From NCBI GenBank assembly GCA_000433455.1, contig HF992499.1:80866-144865 (forward strand): 64,000 nt of DNA, given 5' to 3'. The notes beneath the pieces are model-generated. The model was not told the DNA's origin and searched no databases. It saw only the letters and a program-made list of their open reading frames with translations. Positions 1-7,326 of the stretch are shown one piece after another. How positions within the stretch are numbered: the stretch's first letter is position 1; every line of letters begins with the position of its first letter. The translations under genes and the position numbers were made by a program. The stretch comes from Mycoplasma sp. CAG:877. GTDB taxonomy: Bacteria > Bacillota_I > Bacilli_A > RF39 > UBA660.

Positions 1-1
1 T

Positions 2-505
2 TTAAAGGTTTTTGATGGAGAAATTACTACAATTAGTGCTGGTACATCTGGAGGACCAAACTCATTAGCAACAGCCCTAGTAGAAGCAGAAATCAATGCG
101 AAATTCGAAGATAAAATTGGTCAAGACTTTAGTGAAGATACTACAGAAGTAACTGTAAACCTAATGTTAATTGCTGGAAATGAAAGAGAAACAATCCAAA
201 TTCCAAAAGGAACAACTTTCACAAAAGAAGAATTACAAGGTTTAATTGATGAAATTAATCAAGAATTAGCAGCAGATAAATTACAATTAGTAGGTTTCTA
301 TTTAGATGAAGAGTTAACTCAAGAATTTGATTTTTCAACTCCAATTGATGCTGATACTGAACTATTCATGAAACTTGCAGAATTAAGAGAAGAAACTGGA
401 GAAAAGAATCCAGAAACTTCTGATATTAATTTATTCTTAATCATCTCTTTAGCAGCTCTAGGTACATTAGGTACTGCAGTTGTATTAAAGAATAGACTTT
501 CATAA
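2..505 (+). CDS. C-terminal part of a cell-surface protein with a sortase-like anchor
   Basis: The frame is open from the window edge to the stop at 503-505, so the N-terminus lies outside. The visible 167 residues are an acidic, secreted-looking domain. They end in NPETSD, then about 20 hydrophobic residues and a short basic tail (KNRLS). That tripartite layout matches cell-wall sorting signals; the NPxTxD form is a variant of LPxTG/NPQTN. The role is unknown. I infer that the protein is exported and either covalently anchored or held by its C-terminal helix. No sortase is visible in the window. A terminator follows directly. Confidence 0.7.
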   Translation, partial: LKVFDGEITTISAGTSGGPNSLATALVEAEINAKFEDKIGQDFSEDTTEVTVNLMLIAGNERETIQIPKGTTFTKEELQGLIDEINQELAADKLQLVGFYLDEELTQEFDFSTPIDADTELFMKLAELREETGEKNPETSDINLFLIISLAALGTLGTAVVLKNRLS

Positions 506-516
506 TAAAAATAATT

Positions 517-550
517 AAGAGGTGCTTCCTAAAGTACTTCTTTTTTTTGT
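517..550 (+). terminator. Rho-independent terminator of the surface-protein gene
   Basis: A 9-bp stem with G-U pairs (517-525 with 534-542) and an 8-base loop runs into eight or more T residues. It lies just after the stop at 505. Confidence 0.8.
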
Positions 551-581
551 TTAAAAAGCATAAATATCTATAGGTGAAATT

Positions 582-2486
582 ATGTTTTTTAAAAAGATTG
601 ATGAACGTATAAAAATAACTTTTTTAGTAATGTTAATTCTCTTTATATTTATAATTTTAAGAGTCTTCTACATCCAAGTATTTGACTATAAAAAATTAAA
701 TGAGTATGCTTCAGACCTATGGAGTAGGGACTTACCAATTGAGGCAAATCGAGGACTCATTCTTGATCGCAATGGAGTAGTCCTAGCCGACAATCTCACT
801 ACAACATCTCTTGTCTTAATACCAAATCAAATTAAAGAAAAAGAAAAGGCAACCGAAGAACTTGCTAAAATATTAAATGTTTCTTATGATGAAATGCAAA
901 AACACGTCTATAAAAAAACTTCTATTGAAAGAGTCCACCCAGAAGGTAGAAGACTTTCCTATGATATAGCCGAAAAAATATCCAATCTAAAACTAGACGG
1001 AGTTTATCTAGTTAAAGAAGCAAAAAGATATTACCCTTATGGTAATTTACTATCACATTCATTAGGGTATGTTGGAATAGATAATCAAGGTTTATCAGGT
1101 TTAGAATTAGAGTATGATAAATATCTAACTGGCAAGTCAGGTGCTATTAAATACTTTTCTGATGCTAAAGGTAACAAATTAAATGTTTCGGATGTTTATG
1201 TTGAACCCCAAGATGGTATGAATCTTTATTTAACAATTGATATAAATATTCAAAAGTCTATTGAAAGAGAACTAGATAATATTGTCGATATGTTTTCTCC
1301 TGATATGGCTCTAGCCGTTGTCATGAACCCTAAGACTGGCGAAATCCTAGGTATGGGATCAAGACCAGATTATAATCCCAATACTTATCAAAAGTACTCT
1401 CAAGACGTTCTAAGTAGAAACCTCCCAGTTTGGTCCTCCTATGAACCAGGATCAACTTTCAAAATTATCACTATGGCAACTTCCGTAGAAGAAAAGATTA
1501 TTGATATCGAAAATGATCATTTCTATGACTCAGGTAGTGTAAATGTAGATGGTTCAGTCTTAAAATGTTGGAAAGCCGGAGGCCATGGTGATCAAACCTT
1601 CCTTCAAGTACTCCAAAATTCTTGTAACCCAGGTTTCGTAAAACTGGGTCAAATGCTGGGTAAAGAAAGACTATTTTCCTATATTAAAAAATTTGGCTTT
1701 GGAGAAAAAACAGGAGTTGATTTAAATGGTGAAGGTCAAGGTATCTTATTTCCTTTAGAAAAAGTAGGTAATGTTGAATTATCAACTACTGCCTTTGGTC
1801 AAGGAGTAAGTGTCACACCTATTCAACAAGTAACCGCCGTATCTGCTGTCGTTAATGGTGGTTATCTCTATAAACCATATATCGTAAAAAGTATTGCTGA
1901 AAAAGAAACAAATACCATTATCCAAGAAACTTCAAAAACACTAGTTAGAAAAGTAATATCTAGTGAAACTTCTACTATTATGCGTCACGCTCTAGAAAGT
2001 GTTGTTGCTAAAGGAGGAGGAAAAGCCGCCTATATTGAAGGCTATCGTATTGGTGGTAAAACCGGTACCGCCCAAAAAGTAAAAGATGGTAGATACATGG
2101 TCGGAAACTATATAATGTCTTTTATGTCTATTGTCCCTTCAAATGATCCAGAAGCAGTCTTCTATCTAGCAATTGACAATCCTAAAAATACAGCACTCTT
2201 ATCAAGTTATACAACAACCCCAATCGCCAGAAGAGTTCTACTAGATATAATTGATGCTCTAGATATAAAACCACAAGAAGAGGGTATGGAAAAAGATTTG
2301 GAATGGACCGATAAAATAATGTATCAAGTACCAAATGTCATTGGAAAAAGTGTCAAAGAAGCAAAAAAACTATTATCAAACTTTACAATAGAATATAGCG
2401 GTACTGGAGAAACAGTAATTTCCCAGTCACCTGCTGCCAATACAAAACTAGAAGATAGAGGTACAGTAAGACTTTTATTAGAATAA
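582..2486 (+). CDS. Class B penicillin-binding protein (peptidoglycan transpeptidase) with one PASTA domain
   Basis: This enzyme cross-links peptidoglycan stem peptides on the outer face of the membrane. It has one N-terminal membrane anchor (about residues 11-31), a dimerisation/pedestal domain, and a transpeptidase domain with the serine acyl-enzyme motif STFK at 291-294, SCN at 347-349 and KTGTA from 493. A single PASTA-like domain fills roughly 579-634. At 634 residues with a C-terminal PASTA it resembles SpoVD/PBP2x-type FtsI homologues; division versus sporulation use cannot be decided here. The start has AGGTG 5-10 bases upstream. SEDS partners work with class B PBPs, and the window's SEDS gene is interrupted at 10972. 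Confidence 0.93.
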   Translation: MFFKKIDERIKITFLVMLILFIFIILRVFYIQVFDYKKLNEYASDLWSRDLPIEANRGLILDRNGVVLADNLTTTSLVLIPNQIKEKEKATEELAKILNVSYDEMQKHVYKKTSIERVHPEGRRLSYDIAEKISNLKLDGVYLVKEAKRYYPYGNLLSHSLGYVGIDNQGLSGLELEYDKYLTGKSGAIKYFSDAKGNKLNVSDVYVEPQDGMNLYLTIDINIQKSIERELDNIVDMFSPDMALAVVMNPKTGEILGMGSRPDYNPNTYQKYSQDVLSRNLPVWSSYEPGSTFKIITMATSVEEKIIDIENDHFYDSGSVNVDGSVLKCWKAGGHGDQTFLQVLQNSCNPGFVKLGQMLGKERLFSYIKKFGFGEKTGVDLNGEGQGILFPLEKVGNVELSTTAFGQGVSVTPIQQVTAVSAVVNGGYLYKPYIVKSIAEKETNTIIQETSKTLVRKVISSETSTIMRHALESVVAKGGGKAAYIEGYRIGGKTGTAQKVKDGRYMVGNYIMSFMSIVPSNDPEAVFYLAIDNPKNTALLSSYTTTPIARRVLLDIIDALDIKPQEEGMEKDLEWTDKIMYQVPNVIGKSVKEAKKLLSNFTIEYSGTGETVISQSPAANTKLEDRGTVRLLLE

Positions 2487-2493
2487 AACTCTG

Positions 2494-2502
2494 TGTTATA
2501 AT
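2494..2502 (+). promoter_or_regulatory. Extended -10 promoter for the acetyltransferase gene
   Basis: TGT then TATAAT (2497-2502) lies just after the PBP stop and 26 bases before the next start. No good -35 element is visible, which fits an extended -10 promoter. Confidence 0.55.
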
Positions 2503-2527
2503 ACTTGTAGTTAAAGAGGGTGATACT

Positions 2528-3145
2528 ATGACAGAAATCAAAATAGTAAATAATGATGAAGAATTAAATCAAGTATTTAACTTTTTATCAAAAACAATTT
2601 ATGATGATACTATTCTTCACAAAGAAAAGTATTATCCCATGTCAGAACGACTAGAAGAGATCAAAAGCCAATTAAAAATCGATAAAGACTTTTTAATGTA
2701 TATTGAAGAAAACAACCATATAGTAGCGGCTATTACTGGTAAAAACATGGATTTAACAAAGAAAAAAATAACTCTTGGTATTCTAGCTGTATCACCATCA
2801 AAAAGAAGACTTGGCTATGCAACTAAACTTATAAGGGAGTTTGAAAAAATATCTCTAAAAAAAGGTATAACTCACATAGACTTAGGTTCTAGATATAGAG
2901 CCAGTTCTTTATATGAACATCTAAATTATAAGTATTCTCTAATGGTTCAAATATTTGACTTTGTTAAATTAGAAGATATTAGAAAGGCTAATAAATATAA
3001 TTTAAAAGAGATAAGTTCAAATCAAGATTCAGCTTATGGTTATATACTTTATAAAGTACCAAGTATATCTAAAAAATATATTACCTGTTTTGAAAAACAA
3101 GTACCTACCGCTATAGCTCAATATATATTTGAAAAAGATCTATAG
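2528..3145 (+). CDS. GNAT-family N-acetyltransferase
   Basis: The 205-residue protein has the GNAT acetyl-CoA binding signature VSPSKRRLGYATKLI (about residues 90-105), matching the family V-x-P-x-x-R-x-x-G-x-A loop and following helix. The next strand, HIDLGSRYRASSLYEHLNY, is also GNAT-like. The acceptor is not predictable. The C-terminal 60 residues after the core are not recognised. It has its own promoter and an AGAGGGTGAT ribosome site. rsgA follows after a 19-base gap, so co-transcription is likely. Confidence 0.8.
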   Translation: MTEIKIVNNDEELNQVFNFLSKTIYDDTILHKEKYYPMSERLEEIKSQLKIDKDFLMYIEENNHIVAAITGKNMDLTKKKITLGILAVSPSKRRLGYATKLIREFEKISLKKGITHIDLGSRYRASSLYEHLNYKYSLMVQIFDFVKLEDIRKANKYNLKEISSNQDSAYGYILYKVPSISKKYITCFEKQVPTAIAQYIFEKDL

Positions 3146-3164
3146 AAAGGAAAAATAAAATAAT

Positions 3165-4202
3165 ATGCCACATTATAATGCATATACTAGTTTTAAAACT
3201 AAAAAAAGTATAAAGAAAAAAGAATTAATAAAAGAAAAACAAAATAAACAAATAAATTTACCCAATGATTTTATTATTGAAGAAAGTAAAAACTATGGAA
3301 TTGTCCTAGAAGTAAAATATGAAACCGCCTATGTCTTATATAATGATGAAATCATAAAAACAACTTTAAAAAAAGGAATAAACTTAGTCTGTAACAAAAT
3401 TATTTTTCCAGGTGACAAAGTAATCCTAGAAAAAGCTAAAACGTCTTATACTATAACTAATCTGTTAAAAAGAACTTCTATTCTAAGTAGAGTAAAAAAA
3501 GATAGTACCAGACTAAATAATCTTGGAACAACAAAAAATATTGCCTCTAACATTGACTTAGCTGTAATAGTTGCATCTGCTAAAGATCCAGCTCTTCATC
3601 CTAAGTTTATTGACAGATATCTTTTATTATTAGAAAATAGTAATATACCTACAATTATTTGTCTAAATAAATCTGATTTAAAAACTGAAGAAACAACAAA
3701 AATATTAGATATTTATCGTAATCTAGGTATAAAAGTAATTGAAACTTCTACTTATACTAATCAAGGTATAACAAATCTAAAAGAAGAACTAAGAGGAAAA
3801 CAAGCTATCTTCGTTGGAAACTCTGGAGTAGGTAAATCATCTCTAACAAATGCACTTATGGATACAGAAACTATAAAAACATCTGCCATTAGTTCTAAAA
3901 GTAAAAGAGGCCGTCACACGACAACATCATCAAAATACTATATCTGGGATGAAGATTCTAGTATCATTGATACACCTGGTATTAGAAGCCTAGATGTCTC
4001 AAAACTAAAGTCCTTAGAAGTCCAAAACTATTTTAAAGAGTTTTCAAATATTAAAGAAAAATGCAAATATAAAAATTGTCTTCATTACCAAGAACCAACC
4101 GCAGCTTGTACCATTAAGCAAGCAGTTGAAAATAATACTATAAATAAAAATAGATATCAAAGTTATTTAAGGATCTTAAAAGATACCTTGAATGATAAAT
4201 AG
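3165..4202 (+). CDS. rsgA: Ribosome small-subunit-dependent GTPase A, late 30S assembly factor
   Basis: RsgA is a circularly permuted GTPase that tests and releases maturing 30S subunits. The permuted order is visible: NKSD (G4) comes before GNSGVGKSS (G1) and then DTPG (G3). The C-terminal zinc site is CKYKNCLHYQEPTAAC (C-x4-C-x-H-x6-C). At 345 residues it is longer than the usual 290-300. The excess is a lysine-rich N-terminal extension of about 40 residues before the OB-fold. Translation starts 19 bases after the acetyltransferase stop, behind GAAAGGAAAA. Confidence 0.93.
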   Translation: MPHYNAYTSFKTKKSIKKKELIKEKQNKQINLPNDFIIEESKNYGIVLEVKYETAYVLYNDEIIKTTLKKGINLVCNKIIFPGDKVILEKAKTSYTITNLLKRTSILSRVKKDSTRLNNLGTTKNIASNIDLAVIVASAKDPALHPKFIDRYLLLLENSNIPTIICLNKSDLKTEETTKILDIYRNLGIKVIETSTYTNQGITNLKEELRGKQAIFVGNSGVGKSSLTNALMDTETIKTSAISSKSKRGRHTTTSSKYYIWDEDSSIIDTPGIRSLDVSKLKSLEVQNYFKEFSNIKEKCKYKNCLHYQEPTAACTIKQAVENNTINKNRYQSYLRILKDTLNDK

Positions 4203-4215
4203 AGGAGTGGATAAA

Positions 4216-4620
4216 ATGAAAAGAATGAATTTAATAGTAGTCTTCAGTCAAGACAAAACAAAATTACTAATGTGTGAAAGAACTAAAGAACCATACAAAG
4301 GACAGTTAAACTTAGTAGGTGGAAAGATTGAAAAGGATGATGACAATCTAAATGAAGCTTATCGCGAACTACAAGAGGAAACTGGTATTACTAAAGATGA
4401 TATTGATTTAGTATACTTTATGACTTGTAACTATCATACCCTAAATAAAGGTCTAGAAATTTACTATGGAGTTTTAAATAAAGATGTCGAATTAGTAGAA
4501 GAAGTAAATAAACTAGTTTGGGTAAATGAAGATGACAACTTCTTTGATTTTAATAAATATGCCGGAGAAGGAAACCTAGGTCATATAATTGCTGAAATAA
4601 AACTAGAACTATCAAAGTAA
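4216..4620 (+). CDS. Nudix hydrolase, MutT/8-oxo-dGTP diphosphatase type
   Basis: Nudix enzymes cleave nucleoside diphosphates linked to another group. The box reads GKIEKDD, seven residues, then RELQEETGI, so the first Glu of the consensus is replaced by Asp. I chose ATG 4216 (134 aa) over the upstream in-frame ATG at 4192 because GAGGAG at 4202-4207 is spaced 8 bases from 4216. The upstream start would sit inside rsgA. The substrate is unknown; housekeeping removal of oxidised nucleotides is one possibility. Confidence 0.85.
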   Translation: MKRMNLIVVFSQDKTKLLMCERTKEPYKGQLNLVGGKIEKDDDNLNEAYRELQEETGITKDDIDLVYFMTCNYHTLNKGLEIYYGVLNKDVELVEEVNKLVWVNEDDNFFDFNKYAGEGNLGHIIAEIKLELSK

Positions 4621-4649
4621 TTGCAAAAGTCTAAATAATATGTTAAATT
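4621..4649 (+). promoter_or_regulatory. Candidate promoter for the leader-peptide/ABC-F transcript
   Basis: TTGCAA at 4621-4626, a 17-base spacer ending in TGT, and TAAATT at 4644-4649. The predicted start of the RNA falls close to the Shine-Dalgarno of the leader ORF, so the placement is uncertain. A TAATAT at 4636 is an alternative -10. Confidence 0.4.
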
Positions 4650-4669
4650 ATTACTGGAGGAGTGATAAA

Positions 4670-4729
4670 ATGTACAATTTTGCTAATCATGTAATCATGT
4701 ATACATTAGATATCACACCTAACGTCTAA
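4670..4729 (+). CDS. 19-residue leader peptide of the ABC-F attenuator
   Basis: The ORF reads MYNFANHVIMYTLDITPNV followed by TAA. It is preceded by a near-perfect Shine-Dalgarno GGAGGAG (4656-4662) at correct spacing, which is stronger than that of many full genes here. Its last codons contain TCACACCTA (4713-4721), which pairs with TAGGTGTGA at 4748-4756 in the following hairpin region. A translated short ORF embedded in alternative RNA structures is the hallmark of ribosome-mediated attenuation. The peptide sequence itself is not one I recognise. Confidence 0.7.
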   Translation: MYNFANHVIMYTLDITPNV

Positions 4730-4821
4730 ATAAAAAAATAATAGATGTAGGTGTGAAGTTTTCGTCGTGCCTACATCTGTACATGAAAGGACTATACAGA
4801 TGTATAGTTCTTTTATTTTTT
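4713..4821 (+). promoter_or_regulatory. Four-segment transcription attenuator ahead of the ABC-F gene
   Basis: Segment 1 (4713-4721) pairs with segment 2 (4748-4756). Segment 2 also forms a 15-bp hairpin with segment 3 (4741-4755 with 4766-4780, a few G-U). Segment 3 (4772-4781) pairs perfectly over 10 bp with segment 4 (4795-4804). Segment 4 also lies within the terminator hairpin 4788-4811, which is followed by a T-rich run. The pairings 1:2 and 3:4 would allow readthrough; 2:3 leaves the terminator free. A ribosome that finishes the leader covers segment 1 and favours termination; one stalled early in it favours readthrough. Confidence 0.75.
4788..4821 (+). terminator. Conditional terminator of the ABC-F attenuator
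   Basis: A 10-bp stem (4788-4797 with 4802-4811), a four-base loop AGAT, and a run of T broken by one A. Its left arm overlaps the antiterminator partner at 4795-4804, so the two structures exclude each other. Confidence 0.75.
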
Positions 4822-4867
4822 TGATTATGGTGCGATTTATAAATACTATAATTAAGGATGTGATTAT

Positions 4868-6469
4868 ATGATAGAAATAGGAATAAATAAAATAACAAAA
4901 GACTTTGGTTTTGGACCAGTCTTAAACGATATAAGTTTTGAAGTAAAAACAAATGAACGTATTGCTTTAATAGGTGATAATGGTTCAGGTAAAACAACTC
5001 TTTTAAATATAATTTCAGGAATTGAAAAAGAAACATCTGGAACCATCTCTATAAGAAAAAATGCTAAAGTAGGGTACTTACCTCAATTAATTAAAGAAAA
5101 AGATGAAAACATAACTGTAAAAGATGTTTTATATGACGGTATAAAAGATTTAATTGCTCTACGTGATAAATTAGAAGAGTACGAAGAAAAAATTACTAAA
5201 TCCGATGAATCTACCATCGAAAAATTAATAATTAGATATTCAAATCTTCAGACTGACTTTATCAATATGTCAGGTTATGAAATAGATGCTAAAGTAGAAA
5301 AAGTAATTAAGGGTTTTAAAATAAATAAAGAGCTTCTTCCTCGTAATTTTAATAGCCTATCTGGTGGAGAAAAAACAATCATTACTTTTGCCTCTATTAT
5401 TATTTCAGAACCAGATATTCTACTTTTAGACGAACCAACTAATCACTTGGATATTGATACTTTAGAATGGTTAGAGGAATACTTAAGAAACTATAAAGGA
5501 ACAATTCTGATGATTTCTCACGATAGATACTTTCTCGATGAAGTAGCAACTAAAACTATTCTTTTAGAAAATGCTAAGATAAATATTTTTCATGGTAATT
5601 ATACAAAATTTATTCAAGAAAATGATGCTCGTATCGAAAAAGAATTTAAAGATTACAAAGATCAGCAAAAACAAATAAAAGCCATGGAAGCCTCAATCAA
5701 ACGCCTAGAGGAGTATGGTAATCTTGCTAAAAACGAAATGTTTTTTAAACGTGCTGAAAGTATTAGAAAACGTCTAAATAAATTAGAAAGACTAGATAAA
5801 CCAGTTGAAAAAGAAAAACTGCCTCTAACATTCTCGTCTAGTCGCTCAGGAAAAGAAGTCTTAAACTTATCTAAGATTAATATTTCATATCCAGACAAAA
5901 CAATACTAAAAGATGCCACCTTAAGAATACTTTATCAAGACAAAGTCTGCTTACTAGGACCTAATGGTTCAGGTAAATCTACTCTTGTAAAGTATATCTT
6001 ACAAAATTCTACTCATGGTACTAATGTTAAAATTGGTTATATCCCTCAAGAAATAACTTTTGAAAATGACAACAGTACAATAATAGAGGAAGCCAAACAC
6101 TATTTTATAGGAGAAGAACATCGTTTAAGAGCTGCTCTAAGTAAATTTTACTTTTTCAAAGATAATGTCTATAAAAGAATAAAAGATTTATCAGGTGGTG
6201 AAAAAGTACGTTTAAAATTATTTTGTCTAATACAATCTAACATTAATTTTCTAATACTAGATGAACCAACTAACCATATAGATATAGAAACAAAAGAAAT
6301 ATTAGAAAGTGCTCTAACTGAGTATCAAGGAACTTTATTATTTATATCTCACGATCGTTATTTTATTAATAACCTAGCTTCAAAAATAATATATATAGAA
6401 AATAATAAATTAAAAGAAATACCTGGTAATTATGAAGACTACAAAAGATATAAAAGAAAGGAAAATTAA
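4868..6469 (+). CDS. ABC-F family ATPase, putative antibiotic-resistance ribosomal protection protein
   Basis: This soluble protein has two tandem ABC ATPase domains and no membrane segments. ABC-F proteins act in the ribosomal E site. Visible motifs: Walker A GDNGSGKTT (about residue 36), signature LSGGEK (about 163), Walker B and H-switch with DEPTNHLD and SHDRYF; then GPNGSGKST (about 364), LSGGEKVRLKLF (about 441) and a second DEPTNHID. The linker between domains is lysine- and glutamate-rich and about 70-80 residues long. Housekeeping YfmR/Uup-type ABC-Fs look similar. The attenuator upstream, as in Vml/Lsa-type genes, is the main reason to infer drug-inducible ribosome protection. The Nudix gene 6471 follows by one base. 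Confidence 0.88.
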   Translation: MIEIGINKITKDFGFGPVLNDISFEVKTNERIALIGDNGSGKTTLLNIISGIEKETSGTISIRKNAKVGYLPQLIKEKDENITVKDVLYDGIKDLIALRDKLEEYEEKITKSDESTIEKLIIRYSNLQTDFINMSGYEIDAKVEKVIKGFKINKELLPRNFNSLSGGEKTIITFASIIISEPDILLLDEPTNHLDIDTLEWLEEYLRNYKGTILMISHDRYFLDEVATKTILLENAKINIFHGNYTKFIQENDARIEKEFKDYKDQQKQIKAMEASIKRLEEYGNLAKNEMFFKRAESIRKRLNKLERLDKPVEKEKLPLTFSSSRSGKEVLNLSKINISYPDKTILKDATLRILYQDKVCLLGPNGSGKSTLVKYILQNSTHGTNVKIGYIPQEITFENDNSTIIEEAKHYFIGEEHRLRAALSKFYFFKDNVYKRIKDLSGGEKVRLKLFCLIQSNINFLILDEPTNHIDIETKEILESALTEYQGTLLFISHDRYFINNLASKIIYIENNKLKEIPGNYEDYKRYKRKEN

Positions 6470-6470
6470 T

Positions 6471-6983
6471 ATGAAAGAAATAATTTATAATACTGATAAT
6501 TTAAAAGAAAGTGAAATGACAAGAACTGTTACTAGAGCTAAAGTAATCTTAGTAAATTCAAAAGATGAAATCTTACTAGCTAATGGTTCAAATACTTATT
6601 TTTTAATAGGTGGACATGTTGAAGATAATGAATCTCTAGAAGACTGTCTAATAAGAGAAGTAAAAGAAGAAACAGGAATCAACCTACCAAGAGAAGAAAG
6701 AATACCTGTACTTAATATTAAATATTTATGTAAAGATTATCCAACATCTGGAGAAAACACTTTATACATTGCTACATATTTTTATACTAAGTGTGATTTA
6801 AAACCAGACTTAAGTTCCATAAATTTAACTGAAGATGAAAAAAAGGGTGGCTTCCATCTAGAATATATTCCTAAAAAAGATATCATCAAAACTCTAGAAG
6901 ATTGCCTACCAGTATGTACTAATGAAAAGATTGTTATTGACACTCTAGAAGCTATTAAAGAATACTTAAAAATGACTGCATAG
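6471..6983 (+). CDS. Nudix hydrolase
   Basis: The Nudix box is canonical: GHVEDNE, seven residues, REVKEETGI (G-x5-E-x7-REUxEExGU). I chose the ATG at 6471, one base after the ABC-F stop, behind AAAGGAAAATTA, giving 170 residues. The earlier in-frame ATG at 6432 lies inside the ABC-F gene. The substrate is unknown. The tight linkage suggests it is co-transcribed with the ABC-F gene and under the same attenuator. Confidence 0.85.
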   Translation: MKEIIYNTDNLKESEMTRTVTRAKVILVNSKDEILLANGSNTYFLIGGHVEDNESLEDCLIREVKEETGINLPREERIPVLNIKYLCKDYPTSGENTLYIATYFYTKCDLKPDLSSINLTEDEKKGGFHLEYIPKKDIIKTLEDCLPVCTNEKIVIDTLEAIKEYLKMTA

Positions 6984-6984
6984 C

Positions 6985-7013
6985 TTGTAAAATATAAAAG
7001 ACTTAAGTATAAT
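6985..7013 (+). promoter_or_regulatory. Sigma-A promoter for the 66-aa membrane protein
   Basis: TTGTAA (6985-6990), 17 bases, TATAAT (7008-7013), 20 bases before the start codon at 7033. Confidence 0.75.
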
Positions 7014-7032
7014 TTATACAAGGAATGATTAT

Positions 7033-7233
7033 ATGAAAACAAAAATAATACTTCAATTACTATCTATTATTTCTATGGTAATAGGCTTATTCTTCTTTTA
7101 TACTTATCAAAGGTTAGAAAAGAAAGAACAATTATCAAACCAAAAAAGGATATATCAAAAGAAAGAAACAATCTGCTTTTACTTAGGCATAATACTTGAA
7201 GTAATTGGTCTAACATTACTAATGTTTATTTAA
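7033..7233 (+). CDS. Small two-helix membrane protein of unknown function
   Basis: The 66 residues consist of a hydrophobic helix (about 5-25), a charged middle with several Lys, Glu and Gln residues (about 28-46), and a second hydrophobic helix (48-65). It has its own promoter, an AAGGAATGATT ribosome site and its own terminator, which supports a real gene. I do not recognise the family. Confidence 0.7.
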   Translation: MKTKIILQLLSIISMVIGLFFFYTYQRLEKKEQLSNQKRIYQKKETICFYLGIILEVIGLTLLMFI

Positions 7234-7260
7234 AGAGTATTTGTAAAGATACTCTTTTCT
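7232..7260 (+). terminator. Rho-independent terminator after the small membrane protein
   Basis: A 9-bp stem (7232-7240 with 7249-7257), loop of 8, then a short T/C run. The stem overlaps the stop codon. Confidence 0.65.
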
Positions 7261-7326
7261 CATGAATTTAAAAAACTAATTATATTAACTTTAAAAAAAA
7301 TATGATAAACTAATTATGGTGATACT

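Noticed and set aside
4719..5046. Two - strand frames over the attenuator and the start of the ABC-F gene
   Set aside because: Both are shadows of the ABC-F gene and leader, with composition typical of antisense translation.
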